A stretch of 64,000 bases of DNA from Ursus arctos (lineage: Eukaryota > Chordata > Mammalia > Carnivora > Ursidae): contig NW_026622985.1 in the NCBI RefSeq assembly GCF_023065955.2, positions 3,804,001-3,868,000 of the forward strand. The letters are read 5' to 3'. Position numbers and translations under genes: made by a program. Below, in pieces: positions 45,336-57,424 of the stretch (its first letter is position 1; every line of letters begins with the position of its first letter). The notes under the pieces are model-generated. The model saw only the letters and a list, made by a program, of their open reading frames with translations. It searched no databases and was not told the DNA's origin.

Positions 45336-46960
45336 TTATAAAAACAGACATATAAACAGATATGAAACAATATAGTTAGTAAAATAAATATCTTCATGAA
45401 TTATTTTATACTTCAAGGAAAGCATTGACTGTGACTTTGACAATGGGATATTAAGTTGACTAACTTTGCCACCTTCACTATCTACCATGGACATGAAGCA
45501 AGTACTTACATTATCAGTGATGATGGAATATGCACCAGTGGAAAGGAATGAAAAGCGTACTAAGTATGTTGATATGCAGAATAGATGACAGAAATCAGCA
45601 GAGAGCTAAGCAGTGTTCATGCTGAAAAGATAGAAAAAAAGGGTCTTCACCAGAGTACTTTTGGCATAGGATTCAGTATCAGCAAAAATACTGATAAGAA
45701 ATTTTGAGTAGGATATTTTGGTTATACCATACGTATAAGACAATAGTAAGAGTGAAAAAGGTTGAAAACATAACTTAGGACCAGAACATGGAGTGTAAAC
45801 ATAAATCAGTGGGTCATAGGAAAAAAAATAAAAGGATACTAATGGTTTCAATAATTCATATAGTTCACAACATGTTAAAAATGGAATTTTATTAATCCTC
45901 ATAAAGACACATAAAATTAGTAGAGTCCTTTGCTCAAGGTCAATAGCTAATTTTTTCTTTGCTGAAGACCAGGCATTTCCAGGAATACTGACTCTCATTA
46001 GCAAAGAGAATCATGGTAACAGGTTTTGCTGATTGGTACCCTATTTACAATGGTGCTTTAGAAAGATTAGTTTAATGTGACAGGGCAAGGACAAAGGACA
46101 AGTGGCAGAGATACAAATCAAGATGTAATATTGTTTAGCTGAGTTCTTACCTTGAAAAGAAGGTGATGGCAAAAATGTGGTAGATCAAAAAGAAAAAAAT
46201 AAACATCCATTCAGTTGAAAGGACATTAATTAATTAAATTAATTTATTTAAAAATAAATATATTTTCAGTCTCTACATATTCCTATTCCAGAGAGAATGA
46301 ATGTTCTTTGGAAAGGTTCTGTGTCACTATAAATTTAATTCAGATCAATACAAACTAAAGGTACCATCTTCTTTCCAGAGTATGGTGTAATTTACTCATG
46401 TGTCCAGACCATGACTACTTTTAGTTCTAAGCTTACAAACTTTAGTTATCTTTGATGCATTTCTTTCAACTTCCTATAAATCTTATCACCCAGTTTCATC
46501 TATCAGTTCTTAAAAAAGTATTCATTAGTATGTACCTTCTAAATCCAAATTATATTTAGAAAAAAACCCACTCATTTGCTTACTATTGTTTTTCCTAATT
46601 TAAATTTGAAAACAAACACTAGAAGAATAAATGACTTATGTAAGAAAACACTGCTACTGTATATCAGAAAATGTATTTTCTGATTTCAAATCTGTGGGGT
46701 TTTTTTGTACCAAACCACTGTATTTCCAGTGATACCTAAACTTCGTAGAGTGTCTCTTCCAACTTTATACAAATTCCAGCCTTCTCACAACTTCCACTTT
46801 ACCCCAACAACTTTATGTGTCAGAATTTATATAACATGATGATGCTTTTTGATCCATCAACATAAAACATTTACCTTGAATTGTTTAATTGATTCTTAAA
46901 AAGAGCTGGTGAACTAACTAGGGATGCCACCTATAACAGGATGACAAAAATGAGATTTAG
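45336..46960. other. unassigned stretch with possible MIR and L2 traces
   Basis: No supported gene. Weak reverse-MIR-like sequence at 45850-46000 ('cctttgctcaaggtcaatag') and weak forward-L2-like sequence at 46410-46560 ('tcacccagtttcatctatca'). The 132-aa minus ORF at 45606-46004 overlaps the MIR trace and has no recognisable domain. Confidence 0.4.
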
Positions 46961-46961
46961 T

Positions 46962-47690
46962 TTTATAGGAGAGGAAAAATAATCTTTCCTCTGTCTTTCT
47001 AGGTTATCTCCTTAGACCCCCTGCAATGAAACAGAATGACACATTTAATTACATATATTTGTACAGAGCCCAAGAAAGATATAAGACTCAAGAAGCTTTT
47101 CCACCTTTTGGACAAAGAAATAATAAATTTATGAAAAAAGAAAAAGGGGTTTGAGTTAGGTATAATAAAATGGTGAAGAAGTAATAAGTTCTGCTTACAC
47201 AGCCTTCCTGACCCTAAATTCCCTGTCTCTGGTGTTAGGGATGCCATCTTCCCTCCTAGTACAGGGAAGGTAACTTTCACGGGGGATATTTATCTCCTGC
47301 TTTCAGGAGGACACGGGAGGGACAGAGTGTCCTTCTTGTACCAGCTATTTCTCCAGTACCTTTATGACAAACTGGCATGTTGTGGGGTGACATATTCTGA
47401 ACCTCTACACTTTATTATTTAAATACTCCTATGTATCAGAGGAAATAATTTTATCATCTGTTGCTTAGATGCAAGCTCTAGAAGGGGAGAATGAGCCAGG
47501 TTTCAGCTCAACATAAGATGATTTTTCTAATCAACTTTCTGTAGAGATAAGTCAACCTCAACAAGGAGAGAGTCCGCATTAACACAAACCTAAAGCAACA
47601 ACAGTGACCATAACAGCCATCACCTCCTGTCCCTTCCTGACACACACAGAACAAGGTTGGTTATGATGCTGATGGTGAGCTGAGTATTTT
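46962..47690 (-). mobile_element. probable old ERV LTR, minus strand
   Basis: 'aggagaggaaaaataatctt', 'ctttctaggttatctcctta' and 'gaccccctgcaatgaaacag' parallel the reverse complement of the 3' end of LTR C (44450-44535), so a related LTR is likely. The remaining 600 bp ('ggaaggtaactttcacgggg', 'atgcaagctctagaagg') is repeat-like but not assigned, and the boundaries are uncertain. Confidence 0.45.
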
Positions 47691-48634
47691 TGACCATGAG
47701 ACAAACTAGCTGCCCAATAAAGGACATTGCAAATCCAATTCTCAAGGAGCTGGATTTTCTGTCTTTATAATCTCAGCTGTTTAGAAGAGATGAACACTGT
47801 CTGGTAGGTCTTCCAGATCAGCAGGTTTGATGGAGTTGATTTACCCTACCTATATAGATGACCCATTTACTTCTGCAATACACATCTCAAGGACCGGGTG
47901 CAGGCTACTGCAACCCAGAAAGAAGAAGTTACCGGAGCATGTGAATATTTATATCATTGCCTTATTAGTCAGAAGTAATTGTCATAACCTGTAAACTAAT
48001 ACATAAATAAGAACATCTACCAAAATGGGATGTTTTTTAACATGCTGTGCTTCTGGCTGTACCTCGTTTCTCAGCTATGATTATAATATGAATGCATTTA
48101 AGTGATGGATAGTGTAATCATTTTTTGCATTTGTTGGAAATGTGAATTTTGCATCTCTAGCAGTATTTTATTTTAATAGAATCATGTCATTGTTGGGAAA
48201 GTACATAAAGCTTGCTCCTCTTTTATGATTTAAGAGGAAGTTGTTTTCTAAAACTCAGACACTGTAGTGCATCTGCTGTAATTACAGTTCTACAATTATG
48301 GTTTAATAAGCTGTGAAACACCTACAGGTACTCCACATGGTAATTTCTGTGACAGCACAGACAGTGGGTAAGCCTGTCACATGTACTTAGAGGATCTCAA
48401 CCTGCAGCAAGTGTTTTGATGGTTCACATTAATAATGGTTGAATGCACACATATCTCATACATTTAAAAATATTTAAAACTCGATTAACACCTGGCCAAC
48501 TGAATTTACGCCTTTTAGACAAATAAGAATCAGGATAGTCCTCATTTTTGAGTTCCCCGAAGTTCCCTCATCTCATGGTGTTTGAGCTCCAAAGCAAAAA
48601 TCTCTTTTCTTTACATTTTCAAAGGAAGAAAATC
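47691..48634. other. repeat-poor island
   Basis: About 940 bp without a recognisable repeat or gene. The core at 48230-48370 ('ctgctgtaattacagttcta', 'ggtttaataagctgtgaaac') has the look of a conserved non-coding element, including a palindromic 'tgtaattaca'. Conservation cannot be tested here. Confidence 0.35.
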
Positions 48635-48838
48635 GCTTTGCAGCCTGACAGACCTGAAATTTATTCTGACTTCACCACTTGAATAAATACATTTGGGCAA
48701 GAAACTTGAAATCCTAAAAGTCTCAGTTTCCTTTCCTGTAAAATGATTATGACATTCATATTATGGGAGTATATAAGAACAAATGAGTTAAGATATATAA
48801 AGCAGTTGACAAAGCATAGCAAAGCCCTAACTTCTCCC
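48635..48838 (+). mobile_element. MIR SINE, plus strand, well preserved
   Basis: 'tctgacttcaccacttgaat', 'gggcaagaaacttgaaatcc', 'tctcagtttcctttcctgta', 'aaatgattatgacattcata' and 'acaaatgagttaagatatat' follow the forward MIR core and 3' half in order. Confidence 0.9.
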
Positions 48839-49648
48839 CCATTATTTTTACTTTAAATGATGTTACAGAACACCTGCATACAGTTTTCTGTATGTCCATG
48901 CCTTTTTCCAACCTTTTGATTATCATGTTACCTTACTTATGTATAATGATACCATGTGTATGAACCTGTGCTGTTTTTGAAAAGATGGCAATGCCAGCCA
49001 TTACATAGGTATACTTTTAGCTATTCTATAGATACCACCTACAAGATTACTCTCCAGTCAGCTACCATATAGATATAATAACTACTGTGTATCTGAAAGA
49101 GTCCACTTTCACTGGCTTCCTAATCTTCACTGCTGACCATGTGGAATGCCAGAGTAATGGTTCAGAAACCCATGTTGTCATAACTTTCTAGATCTCTGTC
49201 AGTTAGAGAAAGTACCTGAGAAAAAGTATAGGACCCATTGATTAAATGTTTATGAACAGGATTGTTTTCATGCTTTCTCCACTTATCTACCAGATATGAA
49301 GGTTTCTGTATATTATCCATCTGCTCTCCATGGTAGAATATTTCCAGAGATGATACCCACTGAAACAAGTGCTTGAGCAAAGTCCATCGGCATTAAATAT
49401 TACTGATTTGTCTGTCCAGTGAAATTAAAGTTCCACAGATGCAAATATCTGCTTGCCTCAATCAAAGGACCTGACACTGAATCTCAAAGGAAAGCCAAAA
49501 TACCCCATACTAATTATTTGAGAAATAAAGAACTTAGGAATACATTTAGAGAATGCCAATGTTCCTTCCATGGTGCACATGCTTCTGCATCTTTGTACAC
49601 TTTTTACTTATATGTCAGGGGTGAGGGCATAGAAAACATGGATTAAAA

Positions 49649-49650
<2 letters not shown>
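48839..49650. other. unassigned non-coding stretch
   Basis: No gene or confident repeat was recognised. ORFs at 49162-49380 (minus) and 49419-49646 (plus) are short and unsupported. Confidence 0.4.

Positions 49651-49682
<32 letters not shown>
49651..49682. repeat. (AC)n microsatellite
   Basis: About 15 uninterrupted AC units. Confidence 0.97.
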
Positions 49683-49683
<1 letters not shown>

Positions 49684-50455
49684 GATTTACTGGATGGGAC
49701 AGGGTAGAGAAGTAGATGGATCTCAGTCTTAGCTCCCCAAGTTCATTTCGATCACTGACAAAGTTCTCTAGCCGTTGGGACATCATCAACATGCCTTTGT
49801 CATATTTTCTCTTACCCTAATAGCTATTTACTCTTTGGAAGTTGAGATTGTGTTTGTTTGTCTGTTTGTTTTAAATTTAGAAATTGAAATTAAAATATAG
49901 TATTCAGGTAATGCACTCCAGGGAACTAAGATCAATGTCCTATGTTATGGCCCTTTCAACTCATTGTAAATGATGTGAATCTGTACACATTCTCCTTAAG
50001 CTAAAATTGAGACTCCTCTGATAGAAATGTTATCTGAATTTTTCTCTATTTTTCTATTTCAATTCCCTAGGGGAAAAAAAATTAAAACAAAACAAAAAGC
50101 AAAAAAATCCTCGAATACTCAAAAAACTACTAGAATACTATTTTCCTAATTCTGCATAGCCTGTGAGTGAAATGGACGTGAAATGAAATTACTAAGATAA
50201 GTTTGTCATAAGTAATATGCATGCATAGATACGCTGGCTCTCTCTGGGTGAGTACTGAAAACATAGCATGTACGTTCGGGAGTATATATCCAGCTGACCC
50301 ATTTTATTATCCAGTGGATTACAAGAAAACACTATTTTAAAGATATTTGGCATTTTAATTTCAAAGGGTTACCATAAGTACTAGACGTGGTTATAGTTGA
50401 TAAATATCATGTTTGGACTCTGATCCAGAATTTAAATTTTCACAGGTGGTACTGT
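49683..50455. other. unassigned non-coding stretch
   Basis: AT-rich; no gene or confident repeat was recognised. An A-rich tract lies at 50073-50107. Confidence 0.4.
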
Positions 50456-50457
50456 AT

Positions 50458-51492
50458 TAGTTTGTGAGCACTGTCATACAGAATACCACAGACTGGGTGG
50501 ATTAAACAACAGACGTTTATTTCTCACAATTGCGAAGAATGGAAGTCCAAGATCAAGGTGGCAACAGGGTTGATTTCTTCTGAGGCTTGGCTCTTGGCTT
50601 GTTGATGGCTGTCTTCTCCCTGTGTCTAAGTGAATTAACATGATTTTGCTCCTTGATGAGTTACAGGTGGAGACAACACCAGTTGTGAAATAAGGAGGTC
50701 AAGGAATTACTTGCAAAGCCATGAGTCCCTAAGTAGGGGTGAATGGGTTTCTTTTATTTTGGGTTAGCATGAATATTTAGAAATGGGAGTTTGTCATCAC
50801 AGGTAAAGATGGGCACAAGGTTGCAGAGGTCCTTGGAAAAGGACATACAGCATTGTATGTTATGGTAATGAAGCTTATGCTTCTCGCAGGGTGAGATTTT
50901 AACACTATAATGAAGGCAAGGAGAAGGAACTAGGGGCATGCTCAGAGAGCTGGTATAAACTGGAGGGCATCTTGGGCTCTTTACCTCAAGAAAGGAATTC
51001 AGGGCCTTGCTTACTTTTGAAGCAGCCCTTGGAATTTTGCTGCTGATTTATTGTCTGTGATATGGTTAGGCTATTTCCTAGCTTGGTTAAGACCGTTAGT
51101 TTCTGCATTCCCTCTGTTCCCTTAAAACCTTAACTCCTGAGGTTTTTGCATTTCATTGTAATTCTGACACCTCTTAGGAAGTCTTTCAAGAAATGTGCTC
51201 AGCAAGTACAGCCAGTAAGGCAAATCACAGAAAAGAGCTGGGGCCTAAAATGACTTCTTCTTCTAGGTTCCCCTAACTCTTTCTGCTTACTTACATCTTC
51301 CAATGGTCTTTCTACTGTGTGTCTGTGTCCTAATCTCTTCTTATAAGGACACTGATCATACTGGATTCATCCTCATGACCTCATTTTAACTGGATTACCT
51401 TTACAAAGACCCAAACTCAGTCACTTTCAGATGTACTTAAGGTTAGAATTTTAACATACAAATTCTGGGTATGCAATTCAGTGTATAAGACT
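50458..51492 (-). mobile_element. MaLR-type LTR, minus strand, split by another element
   Basis: Left part 50458-50632: 'tactgtattagtttgtgagc', 'cacagactgggtggattaaa', 'tttatttctcacaattgcga'. Right part about 51290-51492: 'ttcttataaggacactgatc', 'tgacctcattttaactggat', 'cctttacaaagacccaaact'. These are consecutive pieces of one reverse-strand MLT1-like LTR. About 650 bp of other sequence sits between them. Confidence 0.8.
50635..51287 (-). mobile_element. probable solo LTR inserted into the MaLR LTR
   Basis: The sequence breaks the MaLR element cleanly. On the minus strand a poly(A)-signal-like 'aaaataaaagaaacccattc' lies near its end (50745-50765), followed by about 110 bp that would be U5. 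That arrangement suggests an LTR of about 650 bp. No exact ends or target-site duplication were established, so another insertion type is possible. Confidence 0.45.
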
Positions 51493-51494
51493 TA

Positions 51495-52088
51495 AAAATA
51501 CACAAAATTAAAATAATGAAATAACCATTTATATATCAAGTCCTCTCCTGTGATTGAGAGGATTCTTTGTATTACTTCCTTCCTTTGTCATTTGACTCAA
51601 TCCAAAGTCTCTGTTGCTCTGCTCCTTGCCTCCTCTGTGCTTCTGCAGGTTTACTGCCCTGAGGGTCAGATCTCTTGACCTTGTTCTAGTACTTTCCATT
51701 CTGAATCTTTGGGGGTTGCTCTCATGAGCATCTCTGCCTTCTCCATATGTCTGAACAGACATTGATAATGACTGGACACTTCCTACACATTCTGAGATCA
51801 ACCTCCACAAATTTGTCCATAATGTCATAGAAAAGAGTGAGACAAGACGACTGAGTAAAGTTAAGATAAGAGCTTCACCCAGGGTTGATCTCTGCAACCA
51901 GCCTCTTCGTGTGTGTTCTCACATTTGTGCCTTCCTAGTAGTAGCTGAATCTGTAAGGCATGCTTAAAAAAAATGTGTGGGCTGCTAAAACCCTTGGTAT
52001 TTCCTGAGCCATAAGAACAATCTAAACATTTTTTGTTATGATACTTGGTCTTTTTGTGCTCAGTTCCTGAAATCACTTAAGAACCATC
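51495..52088. other. unassigned stretch
   Basis: No confident element. It lies directly upstream of a plus-strand LTR and could be decayed internal retroviral sequence, but nothing recognisable supports that. The 122-aa minus ORF at 51529-51897 has no recognisable domain. Confidence 0.3.
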
Positions 52089-52090
52089 AA

Positions 52091-52757
52091 TGTGAAATGG
52101 GTGTCTTGTTATTCCTAGCACAAAATCCTTTCCATCACACATAAGTTTATATTAATGAGGTGATTCTGGGAAAGCCCTCTGGAAGAGGGGCTGTTTGTCA
52201 GGGGAACATGCAGGCCATTAGGGGTTCTGGAACTTCTAGTCCCACCCCTACCTCCAGGTAGGGGAGAGGGGCTGGGGATTGGGTTCAACCACCATTGACA
52301 GATATCAGTGAGTGAATCAATCATTTTTATGTAATGAAACCTCCATAAAAACCCAAAAGGATGGATTTTGGAGGTAGAAATAGAGGAAGAAGGGGTTGCC
52401 CAGAGAGAACATGGATGTTCCACACCCCTCCTGCATACCTTGATTTACGCATCTCTTCCATTTGGTTGTTCTTGAGTTCTATCCTTTATAATAAACTCAT
52501 AACCTAATTGCTAAGTTGTTTTCTTCAGTTCTGTGAGCCACACCAGCAAATTAATAAAACCCAAAGAGGATGTTATGGGAACCTCCCACGTACTGTCGGT
52601 CAGAAGCACAGGTGACAACCTGGACTTGCGATTGACATTTGAAGTGGGAGGAGGGGCAGTCTTACAGGACCAAACTCTTAACCTGAGGCATCTTACTCTA
52701 TTTCCAGGTAGATAGTATCAGAATTGAGTTAATTGCTTGGTAGTGTTGGAGAAAACA
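52091..52757 (+). mobile_element. old mammalian ERV LTR, plus strand
   Basis: 'cttgttattcctagcacaaa', 'atgaggtgattctgggaaag', 'gtaatgaaacctccataaaa', 'acgcatctcttccatttggt', poly(A) region 'cctttataataaactcataa' (about 52483-52502), then 'ctgtgagccacaccagcaaa' and 'ccaggtagatagtatcagaa' match in order a common eutherian LTR that I recognise but cannot name. No internal sequence follows, so it is probably a solo LTR. Confidence 0.8.
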
Positions 52758-54527
52758 CAAACTGAAGCAATCATCCTAATTGTTCTGATGTAAGATGACC
52801 TAGCATTTGTGAGTCAATTCAGTTGCTTCTTCCAGACAGTTAGAAATTGAACAAATGGTGTTATCAACTCTATTCCCCAAACACATTGTATATATTTAAA
52901 TTGTAAATATTTTATTCATAAAAGGTACTGTTATCTCTTAGGTAATGCAGACTGATTTTTTTGTCACATAGAACAGTGGTTTATTTTTCAAAATGTGAAT
53001 GAAGATGTAATTTAAATTTACAATTTACATATGTAGCTGCCATTCCTAGTCAAGCATATACCAAAACGCTATTTATCTTTTTTTCTGTGTTGCTGTTTTA
53101 TCAAAGCACTAAATAAGAGAGGGCAGCAATTCCTGGGAATATTGAGTTCTTATCATTTGAAATCACAACTCTCTGTGCTTGGAAGAGGTCTGCCTAAGAT
53201 TTCTTCCATATGTGCTCTAAAATCACAGATAATATCTGCACAATCTACATTTTCCTTTGCGGAATTGTGTAAAACTTCAGGACATGAGAGACTCCATTTT
53301 GGGAAAAGTTCCATTTTCTCTCTAGGACAAGTGACTCATGAATTCTTGAACTGGGCAAAATGACCACTGGACTGGGTCAGAAGCAGCAAGTGTTTTATAA
53401 GTAGTTGTCTATAAAGTCAATAGGACTACCGCATCTTGACCATACAACTGTTGGGGTGAACTTTTTGAAGATAGAACAGTTCGCTAATACATACGAGGAA
53501 CAGATTCATTTGTTAACACCAATCAATCAATATATAACCCAAAGCAGCTCAGTCTGATAGTACCAAAATGACATTTTCTTATTTTTTATCCACCTCATAT
53601 AGTTGACCCCTCTTCTCCTTTCTCATAAAATTCCCGTGCTTCCATCACACAGGTGGGACTGTTACTGGTTACTGTTGAATCTGTGCTCCCCAAATTGTGA
53701 CTCTTCAATACCAATAAACATTTGTTTGTCCCTGATGGTAGCTCTTTATCTTCATGTTGCCACCTTTGGATGGATTGATCAAAGTCTGGCTCAAATTCTG
53801 CCCTTTTTGGAAGACTTGAACTTAACTTCAGAACACAATATTCCCACTATCATTTGATTTCTATTACACATATTACTGGCACATCTCAGTGTAATGTTCT
53901 TAGCCATTATTATTCTCTGAATGATTAATGTGTTGTCATCCTATTTTCTTCAAAGTAAAGCAGGAACTTTGTCACCTTTATACAACCCAGACTCCACACT
54001 AAGTCCATAAAAGTTGTTCCATAAATACCTGTTCATTGCCTGATTAGATCATATGATTTTACTAAAGCTACTTTGCCTTGTAATTATGCTGTATTTATTC
54101 CATTACGAAAATCAGTTCTAATTTTCTAATTGAGCAGTAGAGAGATATCTCCTAAAAAGTGATCCAGGAACAAACTGGAATATGAGGTGATGCAGATGGG
54201 GCATAAAAACTGCCTTTGAGCAGCACTCAGTCAAGTAATCTGCAGATGGTTGACCAAAAGATGATGGGGTTATTAAAATTGTTTTTTGCAGAAAGGCGAG
54301 TTTTATATTCCAAAGACCTCACAGTTCTCTGCCAGTCATTGAGAAGGGATTTATGTGTTTAATACCTGGTAAATTTGATGAACACTATGGAATCTGTGTT
54401 TGAAGTGTGAGGATTTATCACATCGAGTATATGTATTCATATTTAGATTATTTTAAATTTGTAATATACTAGTGATTCTACATATTAGCCATTTAGCCTT
54501 AAGTAGTATGTAATTAATTAATCTGGG
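52758..54527. other. unassigned stretch with an L2-like tail
   Basis: No gene was recognised. 53930-54045 ('aagcaggaactttgtcacct', 'taaaagttgttccataaata') resembles a forward L2 3' tail. Short ORFs at 53142 and 53603 are unsupported. Confidence 0.4.
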
Positions 54528-55114
54528 TGAAACAGAGCAGGAACTGGACTGGGGTCCCCTCAAACTCAACAGCCAAATCCAGAGCTCCTGGATAACTACA
54601 TTCCTTGAGTAGCATATCTTCTAGGAAAGCTAAAACTTGATGCCCTTGAATAGTACATCTTACAGAAATGTAAGGGAGGATGCCCACTAAAAAGAGGAAC
54701 TAGGAAAACTGGTGAAGACTAGACCAAATTAGGCTGCACTAAGATGGATTTCAAAGTTGAACTTTCACCAACTCTTCCCTTTCCTAAAAATCATGCCCAG
54801 GTTGGGGGTGGGGGAGATTGGACATGCTAAGGAGACATGCAATGTACACAGAAGCATGTTCTGTCCACTGTGCCTACACACCCAACCTCCTATACTACCT
54901 GCCCCAACATGTTTAGGTCTCGCCCCTTTCCCACCTCAGCCCCTTTAAAACCTTTCAGCCTTTGTTCTGAGAGTCAGCCTGAAGGATATTTTCCCTTTAT
55001 GCTGTCTCCCTTGTGCTGGCACATAAGACCTAATAAAAGCCTCACCTGGAATTCCTGTTTGGCCTCCAGTAAATTTCTATTGCTTGGAAAGCCAAATGAC
55101 CCAAGTCAGTAACA
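54528..55114 (+). mobile_element. solo ERV LTR, plus strand
   Basis: 587 bp with TG...CA ends, 5-bp flanking duplication CTGGG (54523-54527) / TTGGG (55115-55119, one mismatch). A promoter-like 'cagcccctttaaaacctttc' lies near 54937-54956, and the poly(A) signal in 'acctaataaaagcctcacct' near 55029-55048, an order typical of gammaretrovirus-like LTRs. No viral genes accompany it. Confidence 0.7.
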
Positions 55115-55542
55115 TTGGGATTTGATAACTTAAATATTTTGTAAATTCACCCTCATCTGAACACCTATGGGATTAATGAATTCAATCCCCTTCCTGGAAA
55201 TATCAGAAAAACATAAACAGGACTGAAAGAACAACAGAATGGCCCCATAATCTAGATAAAGATCATGGTGCTAAGGAAACTTATACTGTTATTTAACTCC
55301 TTGAAAACAAGTGAAACTGAACAAATCTTATTCTAGATTGTCTTTCCACTGAAAGTTTTGGAAGTATACTAAACCAACGTGAATTTAGGGAAGTATTCAA
55401 AGAAATTTTGAATGATATGTTTAATATGTCTATCTAATAACTTTAATATTATTGATGACATAAACATGATTAATTCATATGATTCATTCAACCATTGCAT
55501 GTCAAATAAGATACATGCAAATACATAAAAATATCTATTTCA

Positions 55543-55618
55543 TAAGAAATGCAATGAAATTTTAATCAAAATGCAGTAACAAAGAAATGCAATGAAAATT
55601 TAATCAAAATGCGGTAAC
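55543..55618. repeat. two-copy 38-bp tandem duplication
   Basis: Copies 55543-55580 and 55581-55618 share 'aagaaatgcaatgaaa' and 'ttaatcaaaatgc' and differ at about three positions. Confidence 0.9.
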
Positions 55619-55753
55619 AAAGACAGAATTGATAATTTTCTTTGTTTTTTGTCTGATTTAGTCAACAGATAATAATAAATAGCAATAAAGAAAATCCAAA
55701 TCAATAATATGGTTGATTTCTATAAAATATGAAAGCATAAAAGTGCCGGAAGA

Positions 55754-55890
55754 TGGGTGGTAGGGAGGGCACGTATTGCATGGTGCACTGGTTGTTATAC
55801 GCAACTAATGAATCATCGAACTTTACATCAAAAACCAGGGATGTACTGTATGGTGACTAACATAATAAAAAATATTTAAAAAACAAATAA
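55754..55890 (+). mobile_element. very short L1 3'-end insertion, plus strand
   Basis: 137 bp of carnivore L1 3' UTR ('gttatacgcaactaatgaat', 'atgtactgtatggtgac', A-rich tail). Flanked by a 17-bp target-site duplication 'ataaaagtgccggaaga' (55737-55753) / 'ataaaagtgctggaaga' (55891-55907). An extreme 5' truncation. Confidence 0.95.
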
Positions 55891-55907
55891 ATAAAAGTGC
55901 TGGAAGA

Positions 55908-57415
55908 AAATATTTATATAGCAAATTTATGTGCAGCCTTGGGAAGAGACAGACATTATGTTGAATATTAAAAGAAGAAAATTTGCAGAAAAAAAAAGAT
56001 TTGAGCCCATGAGATTTATAAAATTTTGCATTATGATAAATAAGAACAAATAAATTAAAAAACACACTAAGAAAGATATGGATAATAGGTAAGAGAGATA
56101 AAGGGTGAATGAAGTTAATATCTATGGAGTTGCTGACAATCAGAGGAAAAATATTCTAAGAGAGTTTGAGGAAAGATCATGAATAGATAATTGGCAAAAT
56201 AAATGAGTAGAGTAAATAGAAAAAAGTATGTTCAGAAATCCTGGTATTGAAAACCTGGGTTAGGTCAGAGAGTGCCCCCCAGAAACAACTGGAAAAAGGC
56301 CCCATGATCCACCTCTGGAAACACTATCTTATGGCTTCATTGACCTCTGTGGTATCATAAGATTGACCTTCATTGACCTCTGAGATTGTCATAAGATTCA
56401 TCTTAATGATAAATATGAGACACTTTATCTACTTGAAAATGTCTTGGAACAACAGAGTTTAGAAAAACAGCATTTAATGGTTTCATAAGATAAATTCCCT
56501 GATTCATTTTGTCGTGAAATAAGTCCCTGCATTTGGTAATTCAGGAAGCACATCAGTATATTAATGTTAGTCTAATATATTTCTATAGTTGAGAAACCCA
56601 TTAACGTGTTCTCCCAGACTCACTGGGGACTCCTGACTGGCCTTGCTCATAGGGACATGGAGTGGAATCAAGAGGAGAAGAGTAGACACGAGTCTGGACA
56701 AAGCTCTCCTGGTCCCTGCAAACAAGGAGGGCCTTATTGTCTTCCGTTGTTCATTGTTCACTTACTGTGGGTTGTCTGGTGAGGGTGGAAAACTTCCTCA
56801 CACACTATTGCCTCCAATACATAGGAGTCTCTAGCACTCAGGTAACTCTTATGTAATTAAGAAGAGCATCCTGTTTAGTGGTGCTTTTGTTCAATAGTGT
56901 TTACAGGCAAGATCCTGTTGCTGAGGAAATGGAAGTTTACCTCAGCTACTGATTTGTCAGGCAAAGAACTGACCTCCTTTCCCATTCAATAGTCATGGGT
57001 TTTTGTGAAGACATACAAACCATCTTACCAGTTGTGGAGTTCAAAAGCTTCATTTCCACTCCTTATTGTTCATTAATTATCAAAATCTATGTAACAGATT
57101 ACTATTTTTACTTTGTGCATTGAGTATCTGTGTGTGTGTGTGTGTGTGCATACATGTGTATTCCGAACTCTAGACAGTCACAAAGATTCTTTGCTTCACC
57201 AAATTTTAGTCAGGCCCCTGAACCTTCTCTTGGGCCCCTCTTAGCACTTCACTGTAAAATCCAGTTTTAGCAAAAACCCTGTACCCTTGATACTTGATAC
57301 TTGATAACCCTGGGTATCTGATCAGGTTCCTCATCCTCCACCTGCCCCTCCAGGTGATGGCTGATCTTCCTGGCTTGTCTTTGACAAGAATACCCCCACC
57401 CTCTGATATTTCCTC
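55908..57415. other. unassigned stretch with small tandem repeats
   Basis: No gene was recognised. Contains a 33/35-bp tandem duplication at 56335-56402, a (TG)n run at 57126-57149 and a three-unit ATACTTG repeat at about 57289-57306. Confidence 0.4.
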
Positions 57416-57424
57416 TAGTGATTT

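Noticed and set aside
45606..46004. 132-aa minus-strand ORF
   Set aside because: Overlaps a decayed MIR-like segment and has no domain; Phe/Leu/Ser/Tyr-rich composition reflects AT-rich sequence.
51529..51897. 122-aa minus-strand ORF next to an LTR as possible retroviral protein
   Set aside because: The adjacent LTR is on the plus strand, so an internal gene would be expected on that strand. No retroviral motif is visible.
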